Below, piece after piece: positions 23,707 through 34,993 of a stretch of DNA of 64,000 nucleotides (positions are counted from its first letter, which is position 1; the number at the start of each line of letters is the position of its first letter). The stretch is from positions 44,102 through 108,101 of the forward strand of contig JASJFT010000154.1 in assembly GCA_030770425.1 (NCBI GenBank), given 5' to 3'. Source of the stretch: Darksidea phi. Lineage: Eukaryota > Ascomycota > Dothideomycetes > Pleosporales > Lentitheciaceae. A model generated the notes under the pieces. That model did not search any database. It was not told where the DNA came from and saw only the letters and a list, made by a program, of their open reading frames with translations. The translations under genes were made by a program, and so were the position numbers.

Positions 23707-24204
23707 ATGTCTTCACCAACGATCGTTCGCCTAGTCCTTTAGCAGGAGGTACTAGAGCACAACAGCCTATTCGAGTATAGTGCTCTAAATATTTCGAATA
23801 TCGCGGCGGAGCATCCCCGGCGTTATAGGAGGGAGGTGCTGTCGACAGGGCTCCTCGATTATAACAACTATTAGTATAAAACCAACTATACGTTGGATAT
23901 ATTCGAGGGAACGAGCGGCGACAGGATTCTCGTACAGCTATTGGTAGTTATCTGTATTATATTCCTATCCAAGGCCCTATATAACGAGAATAGGCGTTTC
24001 GTCCAGAGGCAGCTATACCGTCTGCGTAGGCTAGAGGAAAAGCTTGTATAGGGAAGACTGTTAAGGAAGGAGGAATCGGCCTTCTTAAGAGGCTATCGAG
24101 GGAGCGAATACCTAACGTGGAAGATGGAGCTGGTATCTATAGTGGATACGATACGAACGATAGCGTAGGGGATCGAATATGGAGGAACCGGTAGGGATAG
24201 GTAG
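23707..24204 (+). pseudogene. 165-codon membrane-protein relic with four in-frame TAG codons
   Basis: From the ATG at 23707 a single frame reads to a TAG at 24202 with TAG codons at 23740, 23872, 24049 and 24166 and no other type of stop. Between them the sequence is protein-like: an Asn-glycosylation-rich first part, one strong hydrophobic helix (ILVQLLVVICIIFLSK, codons ~80-95), then a charged coiled-coil-like stretch (RQLYRLRRLEEKL). A TATA-like GTATAAAAAT lies 110 bp upstream at about 23597. Length and continuity make a real former gene likely. TAG-only interruption fits C-to-T change at CAG, or TGG changed on the other strand. Confidence 0.55.
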
Positions 24205-25012
24205 GAGTGGGTTGTTGGCGCGTTTAACTGTTTACATATATTATTAGTAAATTGGGAGCTGCCATTGTCGTATAGTTGCTACCTGTGCTATTGCGTGAGA
24301 TGTCGAAACATTGAAACACAATAAGGTGATTAGAATCAAGAAAAACACAGCCAGCCCAGGAGCCAACGTGACGTCACGCCGAGTAGTGGCCCAAGCTCCT
24401 GGGGGAGGGGAAGCTAGTAACTATATTACTAGTAACAGGTATATTTTTTCCTAGTAGAGGATTAGTCTTAGTAACATAGGTTTATAAAAGGTAGCCTACG
24501 AGAACTTCTTAGCCTAGAAGTGTCTAAGACTAGCCTATCTAGTCGATTAAGACGAAGCTATTAAATCGCCTCTTCTAATAGGCCAAGAAGTATACGTGAG
24601 TGTCGTATTTAAGACATAGCTTAGTTAATTTTCTATAGAAGGTCTTTAATAGCTTCTTATAAGTATTGTTCGCGGCTCGCCTTACCCTCAGAGGTGTACT
24701 CCATAGTTAAGACGACATAACTGTAGAGTTAATAGGTAGGGCTAGTCATTACACACACTCATAGACAACAGAAAGGCCTTATATGGATGGTCCATGTCTT
24801 TACCGAAATGCGCTGGGTACTGCTTATTAAAAACTATCTTTTACTATAAGAGTACCCTTTTGCTAAACCGACCTTTTTTTCTCCTGATAATATATATTCA
24901 GATACATAAGCAGGCAAGGGGCAATGAATAACGTAAGGCAAACAACAAACAGCCGGAGGATTGTAAACACCATACCGCAATCCCGAAAACCACCCTTATC
25001 AACTCGAAGCCC
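24205..25012. other. TA-rich degraded tract
   Basis: Dense in TAG, CTA and TTA with stops in every frame, unlike the coding DNA on its right. It has the look of a repeat destroyed by RIP. No element can be identified from what remains. Confidence 0.5.
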
Positions 25013-27102
25013 TCACCACTCGCAGGCAACAACAGCACGATGCGAAACCTGTTTGCCCGGCGTCATGGGGTCACCATTGTTAGGACGAGACAGATTGTCG
25101 CACGTCTTCACACCGTCCAAGTTTGCTTTGTCCTTGTCGTCGTGCGCTTTACACCCACTCTTGTACTTGTCACCACACCAAACGGCGCCCGCATTACCTT
25201 GCCCATTGTTCAAGTACTGGCAGTCTTCTCCGTCTATGCGAAAGTTGTACGTACCGCCCGGAAAAGGAATGTCGTTGATATAATTAGGACCGCTGCAGCC
25301 TGCAGGTGTCTTGTTTAGGTCTTCGTTATATAGAACCGGACACCCTCTCGTCATATATCCGTTCTCGACGCCTCGGACCGTGTTTGGCACGTTGGTGGCT
25401 ACCGCGGCCGGCTCCGGATGGTCGCTGCATTGGGACGCAGTACCGAATACAGTAGGGTAGAAGAGCCACTTCATCTCGCGGCGGAGGACCTGGCCGTGCA
25501 TCCAGTCCGTCTGTTCGAGTATAATGTTCAAAGAAAATTTCAGCTCAGGCGTTGGTGTGGGCTTAGGCGGCACTTGCGGGGGAAATCCAATGCTGGCGTC
25601 CAGTTCGATGGCAGCATTCTTGTCATTGTCGCGGGTGTAGCAACCCGGCGTACTATCCTCGGCAGCTGCCGCCAAGTCGAAGCAGTCGAGATTAGGGTCG
25701 GCGAACACATACGTGGAGCCGACAGCAGCAGTGTCGTGGCCTAGACCAAGTGCACTCACTAGGTCGTTGATGTCGCCGGTCGCCACTTTACCGTTGGCAA
25801 TTATGATTGGATCCCACCGATCTGGTGTATCGATGGCAGCCGGGACTCGTTCCACCTCTTGTGGGTCCCGGTTTGGAGGGCCTACGTCGGGGGGGAGTTC
25901 GCCAGCTGAATTTGGATCTGTTAGTCCTGGCGATTCGACCGGCCTGTCGTTCGTTCTGGGGAGATGGGGGTAATAGCCGCCAGTTTCCTGAATCCATTTC
26001 GCGAGGAAGTAAAATGCAAGATTGTCGGCTGGGGGCGTTAGTATGGCCAACTGTCATCTCTACGAGGAGCAAGCATACCGTTCGTAGCCACGAATAATCC
26101 ACCTAACAATTTCCCCCAATTAGCGAGCACTTTGGTGTAGAGAGCCCCGTATGCTTGTACGACCTTGTCCTTGTTGTAGTCTGAGTCGTATATTTTGATC
26201 CTCCTATCCATAACATGCTCGATCTTGTTGTGCGTGGCGTCGGTCGCATGCGCATCCACGTGCATAAGCTCATGCATCATAGTTGACTCTACGCACCGTC
26301 AATCATACTACGTCTAGACTAGACGTTAAACGTAAATACCTTTACACACGTAGTAGTTCAAATCCCATTTGTCATGTAATTTTGACCTGGAATTCTTGTT
26401 GTACGCGTCAACGCACTTCGGCAAGGTGAACCACTTTGGACACCAGTTCATGTACGCGATAGGTTCTTGACCTCCAGGGCCTTGCTGCGCGTACGCAACA
26501 GCTCTGTAGCTCCAGCTGTATACGGATCCGTCGGCGTATGTCCTTGGTTGCCAGCACCGGCTATTACCTAACAAGACTTTAGCGTTCAGTCAACTTGGGC
26601 CCAAGACCAACAAGTACTTACATTTGTAGTAGTCTTCTTTAGCCGTACCTCGAGGACAGCCAAATGATTCATCACCGCCATGCTCCCTGATCGTAATTCT
26701 ACGGTCCCTGTCGTCGCAGCCCATTTCCAAGTGCCATGCAAAAACGGATCCAAAGGTCCAGGTCGTGACGTGCTGGATAAGAAGCCTGATGCTATCCTGG
26801 AACCTATTGGCTTCTGGATCTCCGAAAAAGTCTCTTGCTACGACTTCCTCGAAGTCGATCTTGTCTTTGATCTTGTTGGCCATTTCCAACATCATCTTCC
26901 ACGAGTTGATGATCTCGTTCTTCTGCGGCTCATCGCAGCCGGACCAGCCCCGCAAGAATACGCTTCTCTTTGTCATCCCGTGCTCGCTGTTGCTGATCAA
27001 GACTGTGCCATCCTCGAGGGTTTGGTGGGTCGGTGCTGCGACTGTAACGTATAGAAGTAGGGTAAGGGCTGCAATCGTCAAGTGAAGCGGATTGACCCAC
27101 AT
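25013..27102 (-). CDS. Secreted zinc metallopeptidase-like protein (HELMH zincin)
   Basis: Four exons, 26622-27102, 26340-26567, 26079-26288 and 25013-26028, join in frame into 644 residues. All introns are 50-54 bp with GT..AG ends; the last has a textbook TACTAAC. The N-terminus MWVNPLHLTIAALTLLLYV is a signal peptide. Exon 3 begins ESTMMHELMHVDAH: the HExxH zinc site, followed by an Asp/His-rich stretch. The later AYGALYTKVLANW and ATNADNLAFYFLAKW patterns recall the NADxYAxF block of M35-like (deuterolysin/Lys-specific) zincins. The C-terminal ~300 residues are an added region with about ten Cys, unrelated to anything I recognise. Likely an extracellular peptidase or a derived effector. 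The gene is intact although it adjoins degraded DNA. Confidence 0.75.
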
Positions 27103-27599
27103 CGTGAAAGTACACGCTGATGGAACGCAAAGTAATGAAGAGATGAGACCGTGATCAAGTATCCAATTTATACACTATCCTAAAATACTACCCTCATTTT
27201 CGGACCTCAGAGGGCACGTAAAAGGTCGAGTCAGGATAGAATGTGGATTAGTTTACGCCGTCCGTCTCCGTACCAGATTTGCCGTAAACGGCCAAACGAA
27301 AATAGCAGGCAAATAGGAGTCGAGTAGGGATTAGTCCACGACCTCAGTCTCAGCACAGCATGAGATGTAAACCGGTCGGACGGAAAAGGCATACAGCGCG
27401 GCTAAGCCTCAGCTAGCACATTTGGCCCCTTATTGCTCAGCTCGCAGTAGAGTCCGTCGCTTGCAGTACTATAAGAGGAAGCTGCGAGGAGCATGATACC
27501 CACAGCGATGACTTTAGCGCAAGCCAAGGCTTGCTGATTTGCACCTTGGCGGGAGCGGAAATGTAACGGGTGAGACAGTATTTTGAACCGTGTTAGTGA
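27103..27599. other. Intergenic; nothing recognised
   Basis: Promoter side of the zincin gene and 3' side of the acyl-CoA ligase. No clear element. Confidence 0.4.
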
Positions 27600-28740
27600 C
27601 TAAAGCTTCGCACCCTTTTCCCTCTTCGCCAGCACGCGCAGGTCCTTCCTCAAAATCTTCCCACTCGGACTGTTCGGCACAGCATCGAGAAACATGACTC
27701 CTCCCCTCAACTGCTTGTGACTCGCCGCATTCGCCTTGACATAATCCATGATCTGCTGGCCCGAGATCTTTTTCTGATCCGCAACAACATAGGCTCCGGG
27801 AACCTCGTTGTGTCCATCGTCGGTAGGAACGCCAATGACCGCCGCATCCAATATGTCTCGGTGATTGAGAAGCAACGCTTCCAACTCGGCTGGCGCAACA
27901 TGTATCCCCTTGTACTTGATGAGTTCCTTCTTGCGATCGACAATGTAGAAGAGTCCATTTCGGAATTCCGCAATATCGCCAGTATGAAACCAGTCTTCTG
28001 TAAAAGCTTCCTCGTTTGCCGCGTCGTTCTTGTGATAGCCTTTGCACACCACAGGCCCCTTCACGATCACCTCGCCCGGCTGCCCAGGCTCGACATCCTT
28101 GCCATGATCGTCGATCATACGAGCGAGCATGTTTGGCATGAGTGGGGCGACGGAGCCCGTGTCGTCGGTCGTACCATACGGCATCATAGTCGCTGAGCCT
28201 GTTGTTTCCGGCAATCCCCAAGTCTGACTGATAAAGCAATCCGGACCGCCCAGCTTCGTGCTCGCGGCGTGCTGCAGCTCTTTGCCAAGGGGCGCCGCGC
28301 CACTCACTGCAATCTCCAAGGATTTGAATTGATCTGTAACCTCGGGAGTCTTGGCTATCAGGAGGTAGATAGGCGGAACGATAAATAAGATCGTGACATT
28401 GTACTCGCGGTTGTAGGCGAGAAAGTTAGGAAAGTCGAAGCGGGGCATCCAATAGACAGAACCACCCTGGTAGAAGGGATTGACGAGATAGCCTTGAATA
28501 CCAGCAATATGTGCCACGGGAAGGTGCCCAAGTGTCCGGTACTGAAACGATAGGTTCGTTGTTGATCTCCATCCCTTGAACTGGTCTCCTGTTATCACGA
28601 CCTGTGCGACGACATTGCGATGGGACAGTTTGACGCCTAAAATGTTCAGTGGACAATTAATAGATCCGGTAGTGGCAGAACGTACCTTTTGGCAACCCTG
28701 TCGTTCCTGAGCTGTAGATGAGGATGATGAGGCTGTTCTC
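27600..28740 (-). pseudogene. 4-coumarate-CoA ligase-like acyl-CoA synthetase, N-terminus missing
   Basis: Two exons, 28686 to about 28740 and 27600-28636, encode ILIYSSGTTGLPKG|VKLSHRN (the AMP-binding P-loop across a 49-bp intron), SQTWGLPETTG, GEVIVKGPVVCKGY, DWFHTGDIAEF, VDRKKELIKYKG and the C-terminal PNSPSGKILRKDL with the catalytic Lys. Such enzymes adenylate carboxylic acids and pass them to CoA. The chain ends AKL, a peroxisomal targeting signal type 1, usual in this fungal group. The ~170-180 residues that should precede the P-loop are not found: upstream frames have stops and no similarity. So the copy is 5'-truncated or its N-terminal exons have decayed. The remaining ORF is otherwise clean. 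Confidence 0.7.
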
Positions 28741-28760
28741 CAGCGTGCAACGGTATTAGG

Positions 28761-29190
28761 CTAGTGCAAATGTGAGATAAGTAGAGCTGTGTCAGCATGC
28801 TTACGAGCAATGGTACGGTAATATACGCGATGTGGCACCTTGTATTGCCACCAGATCGCCTCCACACGCAAGGAGGGCGGCCGACCCGCTCCGGCACTGA
28901 CCTTGTGACGGCTTGCCACCGCAGCAGGTTGGTGAGGATGTGTTGTTCTTCTAAAGTCAAGATGGAGAGCGCTCGCCGCTGGGGTCACGGGCAGATAATT
29001 TCGCCGACATGCCGAGCAGTTATTCTACTTTAGGTAAGCTTATGCACGGACAGGAACATCAAAACATCGCTGCAAACACTTTCGGTGATAACACCGTCGT
29101 GCACCCATTTCACCGGAAAGCTTCGGCAAATACTCTGGAGTCTGATTCGCCTTTGAATATATTGTGCAGGCCGGTTCTAACGAACCTCGT
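28761..29190. other. Junction region with a short STAND-like N-terminal frame
   Basis: A plus frame from the ATG at 29009 includes GQEHQNIAANTFGDNTVVH, which resembles the short linker found before the NTPase domain in some fungal STAND proteins. It ends at a GTAAG-like site near 29191 and no NTPase follows. It may be a chance likeness or the stump of a larger gene. Confidence 0.3.
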
Positions 29191-29199
29191 AGGTAAGCA

Positions 29200-30054
29200 A
29201 CCGCCAGATACCCCGACTGTTATAGCGACGACGCTACCACTGTCACCCTTAATTACAAATCTTCCTACTATTTGGCCACATATGAGGAGGAAGTAATACA
29301 GACTTTCACAAACACCACAGACGGACCCTTTCCTTGGACGTCATCTCGCTATGAAGGAGGGGGTGGTGAGGTGAACGGCACCAATGACGTATACATTTTG
29401 AACATTTCGATTGAAGCGCCCTTGAACGGTCATAACGTATCGTCGTACGGAGTTTCGAACAAGACCGCATTCTTAACAATCTTTACCTTCGACGATGCAT
29501 TTCCCTCGTTCGTGACGGTTGCAAACATTAATGCAAAGCCGTTTATGAGGTACAAGCTCTACTCAAAAGGGCCGATGCTACGGTCTCTAGAGAACATCAA
29601 CCCCTGGATGCTTCCTAATAATGTGACAAACCACATGGAGAGACTTGCGACTGCTCTCACGAATGCGATTCGATCTTCTGGTAGCAAAGAGATGATCGAT
29701 GGCCAGGCTTTCAACAAACAAAATTTCGTCTGGGTACGCTGGGCATGGCTTACCTTACCGCTTGCTCTTCTCTTTCTCAGCTTGATATTCCTTCCGGCAA
29801 CGATAATGAAGGCTTCAAAAAAGCAAGACCGGCTTGAAATTTGGAAGACATCGGCGCTCGCAACGTTGCTGTACGGGCTACCGGATCAATACCAGGAGCG
29901 CATCGTAAATCGAGCTTCCGACGGCACATCTCGAGCTAAAGTGAAAGGATTGAGAGCTAAAATACTTCCTAAGAAAGGCTGGAGAGTCTCTGGCAACCAC
30001 TTCTCTCCGGTGACACCGAATAAAAACAATCGAGCACCGCCTGGTTGGATATGA
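29200..30054 (+). pseudogene. DUF3176-like membrane protein, C-terminal part
   Basis: An open frame from about 29200 (no ATG at its head) to 30054 codes for an extracellular-type part rich in Asn-x-Thr/Ser sites, then MERLATALTNAIRSS, then a single membrane helix in FVWVRWAWLTLPLALLFLSL, then WKTSALATLLYGL. The order (MExLAxALTxxIR, VRWxWLxxP, helix, WKxSxLxxLxxGL) is that of the C-terminus of the large fungal DUF3176 family, whose role is unknown. The family's N-terminal helices, some 300 residues, are missing. Without a start codon this is probably a 5'-truncated copy. Confidence 0.55.
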
Positions 30055-31254
30055 GAATTGAGAAAGTCTGGAAACGAAATGGTTCACGTCAATGACTAGT
30101 TGTCGCCCAAGAGGCGTGGATGCAAAACGATTGTCAATAGCATTTGCTGGAAGAGGTTCACGTTGGATGACCTACATCATATGTGATCAGCATGAGCGCC
30201 TGGGAGAAATGTAAAACCTACGGCGACTTTCGGGGCGGACGGCCGCAACAGAGATTGCTATGGAGGCAACGAGCAAGAGCAGACGTCCGTGCATATTGGT
30301 GGCTGATTAGGACAGTAAAGGTAATTCGGCAGTTGTGTGTCTTGGAAGGATGATGATACACGATGGAAGTGAGACACAGCCCGGGGGAGGATGAAAGGGC
30401 GTAAACTTCTGGAATGTAACAGGAATCGCAAGCAGCGTGGGTATGGAGAAGAGGGGGGTGCTCTGGCAGTCTGTTCATCCACCCCCATCCCCCAAAGCGA
30501 AAAGCAACACTATGCGCCTGGGGGCTAGTGATGCGGCGTTCGCGTAGGTTGGACGAATGATAATTTCCGCACCTATCTCTCGCAGTGCTCCTTCGCTACA
30601 GCTGCGTGCGAGGAATTATGACCGGTTTTTGAAATGTAACGTTGTCGCGCATCCGAAGGCTGGAGAGATCACGGTCCGCAAGGAGTGGATGGGTGGATGT
30701 AGCATATGTTGCTTGATCCGGTTACAGAGGTGAGAAGCTCCTGCTGGGGCGGGTGAAGCCGGAATAGCCGTCGGGTTTCACCGATGCCCGGTACCAAAAC
30801 TAAGGATTGTGCTGCTATTTGCAGAGTGTCCGACGATTTGGTTGGGGGAGCTTGTGATCGCAAGCTGTAGCTTGGGGTGGGTGTGAGGGTTATCAAGGCG
30901 GACATTAGTCCGGCGCGGCGTATGCACCTATTGCTAAAGACGAAATGCATTGAGGCCAACAAAAGAACGAGCAATGAATGAATGCATGACCCAAGCAATA
31001 ATCCGATTGAGCTGTTAAACTGGTCTGATATATTAATTAATTTCCTCATGACGCAGTTGCGCGATGCTCAAATGTTGCAATCCTGCGAACCATAAAAGAC
31101 GGATACGTATTATAATAGGAGAGAAGCTCGCCATTAGCTACGACTCTCAATACAACTCCAGAGGGCATAGTAACACATATGGAGGGCAGGTTGAACAGAG
31201 CGGTTACGCTACATAAGCAAATTCGAGGGCTTTCTCTTCTAGTAATCAGATTGA
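30055..31254. other. Intergenic; nothing recognised
   Basis: Short frames on both strands without family likeness; no repeat seen. Confidence 0.4.
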
Positions 31255-31399
31255 TTGCCGCACCATAAGCTACGAAAGATGTCTCTTTACACCATGGCCC
31301 CCATAGCATCCTTCAACCCTGCCAATAACGAATCCATCTTTCCATCTTTGCTGAACTTGTCTGCCGATTTCGGGAAACTCGCTAATACAAATTGCTTAA

Positions 31400-32413
31400 C
31401 TATCTCAAAGAACAGAAGAAGGGATCCGTCAACCTCCACAGATTGTATACAGCCTGGACAATGTGGATGTACTCACCAATACTCTTGTTCAGCGTGTAGC
31501 ATTCGCAGAAATCCGTGCGACTGGCATTCTTCTCGCTGATGGTCGCAGGATCATGGTAAAATAGGAAGTAGTCCTGTGTGCAGGGGCTTATCGAACTTCG
31601 CAATTGCTTATGGTCTCTGGCATCGGAAATCTAGTACCCTGGAGAAGTTTAAAATACCTGTAGTCCACGCTTCTACCGGTATTGAGGAGGGAATCTTTGA
31701 TCGCTTTGCCGTTTACATGGCCCTTAGATTACGGGAGACCGCCCAAGCTCATGCTTTGGGAGGTGCGACATGGGCCACACCGTCACTATTTAAAGGGCTA
31801 CTATACGATTGGGTTATGAGCGAGACTCTACCCGCAGAGTTTCTAGAAAAGCATGTGTTGGGTGCTCCGGATGCTCAAAATCGCAAACTCTACGAAATAT
31901 TGACAGTCTATGTGCCGCCAGGCATCCCCGGAATCCCAGTAGATGGCAGCCACATCGCAACCTCCACCATGTTGCTCCTTGCTCAGTCACGCGGAAACGT
32001 TTCGTTGCAACCAGCGTCTCCTACCGAAATACCTCTCTTCGGAACTCGACTGAGAAACGCTGAAGTACGCACCTCGTCGCACGCTTTCTTCCCTGTTAGA
32101 CACCGAGGCTATGAAGAAGTTCGTTCTGAATGAGACACCGCCATCAGAATCAGGGCTAGAGGGCCTTCAAACGTTAACGCCAGACGTGAGCGACGACATC
32201 CTTCAGGATCGTATTGAACGTACGGGAATGCAGCATCATCACTCAGGTGGCACTGCGGCGATGGGAACAGTTGTTGATGCCGATGGCCGAGTCATGGGAG
32301 TTATGGGTGTGCGTGTAGCTGATGCTAGCGTGGTTCCGATTCCGTTGGGTGGACACCCGCAGACTACTTTTTATGCGATGGTGGAGCAGCTAGGGAGAAT
32401 TATTCTGGAGTGA
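31400..32413 (+). pseudogene. GMC-family FAD oxidoreductase, truncated and frameshifted
   Basis: Reading from about 31470: NTLVQRVAFAEI, then a TAG at about 31561 (AAA TAG GAA, probably CAG), then VVLCAGAYRTSQLLMVSGIG, the GMC signature 2. A frame change near 31632 moves to TLEKFKIPVVHAS..DRFAVYMALRLRE. Another near 32056 moves to LSSLLDTEAMKKFVLN and the C-terminal HHHSGGTAAMG, VADASVVPIP and GGHPQTTFYAMVEQLG with the catalytic His region. The N-terminal Rossmann GxGxxG part (some 250 residues) is absent. GMC enzymes oxidise alcohols such as aryl alcohols, choline or glucose. The copy is not functional. Confidence 0.8.
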
Positions 32414-32522
32414 TATTCATTTAGATTCGCATTATCAAGAGCGACGACAATAATATTTTGAATAAAAGCCCACAATGGCAGCGATAATCAATTACTGACC
32501 CTTTTCTCATGCAATGTGCCAC

Positions 32523-32686
32523 GCCCTCTTCATGAGGCTCGGGCCGCTGCCTTCGCAGTCACGCCGTAACACCTCAGGTAACCACTGCAACCCCTTTGGT
32601 TTCAACAACCTTCTTGCATTTTATGGTATTCGGGACGAAATACCTTTTTTTGAAAGAGATTTAGCAGAGTAGGCAGCCATCGCGCT
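32523..32686 (+). repeat. Dispersed repeat, copy C
   Basis: Blocks shared with the unit at 59941-60117 in reverse: GCCCTCTTCATGAGGCTCGG, CGCAGTCACGCCGTAAC, AACAACCTTCTTGCATTTTA and GTATTCGGGACGAAATACC. It ends in AGGCAGCCATCGCGCT, which is the terminal block in opposite orientation, so this copy is itself a partial foldback. Confidence 0.75.
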
Positions 32687-32875
32687 AGCGAAGGCAGCAG
32701 TGGGCAGCCGCGTGGTTGTGATGCGATGTAATGTGAGAGGTCAACATAAAACTATAGAACCTGTAGTGAAAATGCTCCTACGCGCTCAACCATAACCGCA
32801 CCATGCATTTCACAATCTTAAACCCTCAGAGCTCTCTTGCACAATGAGGGCCATTTTCGTTATCCATCTCTATAC

Positions 32876-33964
32876 TCAATCACTTTTCCCTTGACTATGC
32901 GCCATATGCGCATGATCAAGCTCCACAACCGGCCTCTTCAAATTCGGATTCATTCCAATCGACCGATTGCGCGCCCACGTATCGAGAGCTTCCCAATCAA
33001 CGCACGTGCGCTCCGAATTTGTTTTTGTCTTCGGCTTGCGCACCTTCTCGTTTGAATCAGGCCATTGGAACGAATACAGTGCCGTGTTTCCCGCGCACAT
33101 CAGCGAGAGCCGGATGGCTTCGAGGCAGTGATCTATTCCCAACTTAGTAAGAAGGCGTGTTGAAATAGCATGGCTGGAACTTACTCAGATGGTTGAGCTC
33201 ATATGTGTCTTCGTCTGAGCCGTGGGCGAGCTTGGGATAGTAGTGCTCTTTGTGGAGGTAGAGTTTCAGACGGCGCTTGGTGGTATTAGTACTGTGTGCC
33301 GTCTTTCCCGCTCATATCAATGAAAGTTACGAACCAGGCAGTGAAGCTCGTGATACACACCAAGCGACACCATGTATCCACCCTTCCCATCACCAACCGC
33401 AACTGAGTGTTCCGGATCCTCGTGTCCAAGACTCATCTCCTCGTACGACGCACGGGATAGTGAAGCTGTCACATTTTGAGTTCTCCGCTTCTCCTCAATG
33501 CATCAGATTTAGGGACATACGGGAAACAAGGTCCAGCCACGCTTTATCATGCGCCTCGGACGGAAACCCTTGCAGATCTTTATCATACCCATCCGCCGAT
33601 TTGACCGTTATGTATCGTACGACATCTGCCGCCGGCGCTATTCTCTGTCAATCTCTGTATTTACTATGTATCCTAGGGAAGGGCCTAACGCACTGTACGG
33701 CGGGTCGGGCGCGCGGAGATGGTACTCCCCACGCCGGTACATCATGCTCATGAAAGCAAGCGATCCACAGACATACGTCACTGCCATTGTGACAAGTATC
33801 GACTTGAAGACCCGCCTCTTCCAGCTGCTCCGGGACGGGAGCGGGTATCTCTCATGGTGGAAACTGGCTTCGTCCGAGAGCGATGCAGTGTCCGAGTCGT
33901 GGAACGACTTGCGGGGCGAATTTCCAAGCAATTTGGAATAGCTTGCTGAATTGCTGTCATTCAT
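32876..33964 (-). CDS. UstYa-family (DUF3328) oxidase-like protein
   Basis: Five exons, 33694-33964, 33521-33637, 33335-33465, 33185-33275 and 32876-33132, give a continuous 288-residue protein; all four introns are 52-59 bp. The order of features is the family's: a cytosolic N-terminus, one membrane helix (VFKSILVTMAVTYVCGSLAF), PPYTPAADVVRYI at the exon 1-2 join, GFPSEAHDKAWLDLV, then the two HxxHC motifs, YHELHCLRRLKLYLHKEHYYP and NHLNHCLEAIRLSLMC. UstYa-type proteins act in the secretory pathway in oxidative cyclisation or chlorination-like steps of fungal RiPPs and other metabolites. Both motifs, and so the presumed metal site, are intact. A short secreted peptide gene lies divergently 1 kb away. 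Confidence 0.9.
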
Positions 33965-34993
33965 GATTCAAAAAATGGTATCTCAACAGGACGACACTGA
34001 ACCGTGACTGCGAGATTTTAGGACGAAAAAAAGAGAGACGCGAAAAGTGGGCAACACGAGAAGTGCCACAGTCGACGCAACACAAGTCACACCTACAGCT
34101 GACCGGTCGTGTACTACAGAAATGTAGCCAAGTGATTCGCGCGGCGCTATTTCTCTTTCTATTACCCTAGCACGGAAAGATGAGGTGAAGGCAGCTGGGC
34201 AGTCTCGATCGACTAGGTCCGCCCAGAACGGCCTATGATTGAGGCGAACTCGTCCATGTCAAATTTCTTCCGTCCATATCGGAACTTGGTTTTGGCAGGC
34301 AATGCAATCCCGCCCCCAAAAATAAGTCCGCTACCTTTTTTACTTCCAGATTCAAGTTGGACGGCTGGATACTATCCTAGCAAAAATCGATTCCAAATCA
34401 CACCTCGGACTCCGAGAAGTGGCCCGAACTAGGATTGTTCAATATCGAACGAAGATAAGACTTTCGGCAAGCATTTCGATCCACCATGTGAATAGATAAG
34501 TCTGTTGGATGGCTGGTCGATGCCGTGCAAAATGCTAGCATCCTAGCACTCCCTTGCCACCCCCGCTCTAGCTAGTCTACATGTAAGACGAACGCACGTG
34601 GCACGGAATCCGAATAGCCATTAATCGTTAAAGATGCTACGCTCGATATTAAAACACAAGGATGTGTGCTGAGCACTTTCCTCTTCCTCTCGGCCAATCC
34701 ACCCCATTCAGAGAATGCTATCACGGAGAATGAGCATCTGTAGGATTTTTGTCCTACTGTGCAATGTATTGGTATCATCAGCTGCAGGCTTGGTTGACAT
34801 TGCTTGACATAATCGTTGAGAGCTTGGTTTCGGCGAAGTCTTGGGGGGCGTGATGGTATAAGTATCACACACACTTCCCTTCTGCCTTATCACCACAGCT
34901 CATCAAGATTATCTTCTTTATCTAAGACGATCTCTCTCGCGAACTCCTTGATCACATACCAATATTCCCGCTACCAAGCGCCACCCATCGATC

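Noticed and set aside
23707..24204. TAG as a sense codon (reassignment or read-through)
   Set aside because: Intact genes in the window, such as the permease at 2870 and others, end in TAG normally; mutation explains the relics better.
27514..28239. 241-codon minus frame overlapping the acyl-CoA ligase
   Set aside because: Out of frame with the recognised AMP-binding motifs; a shadow.
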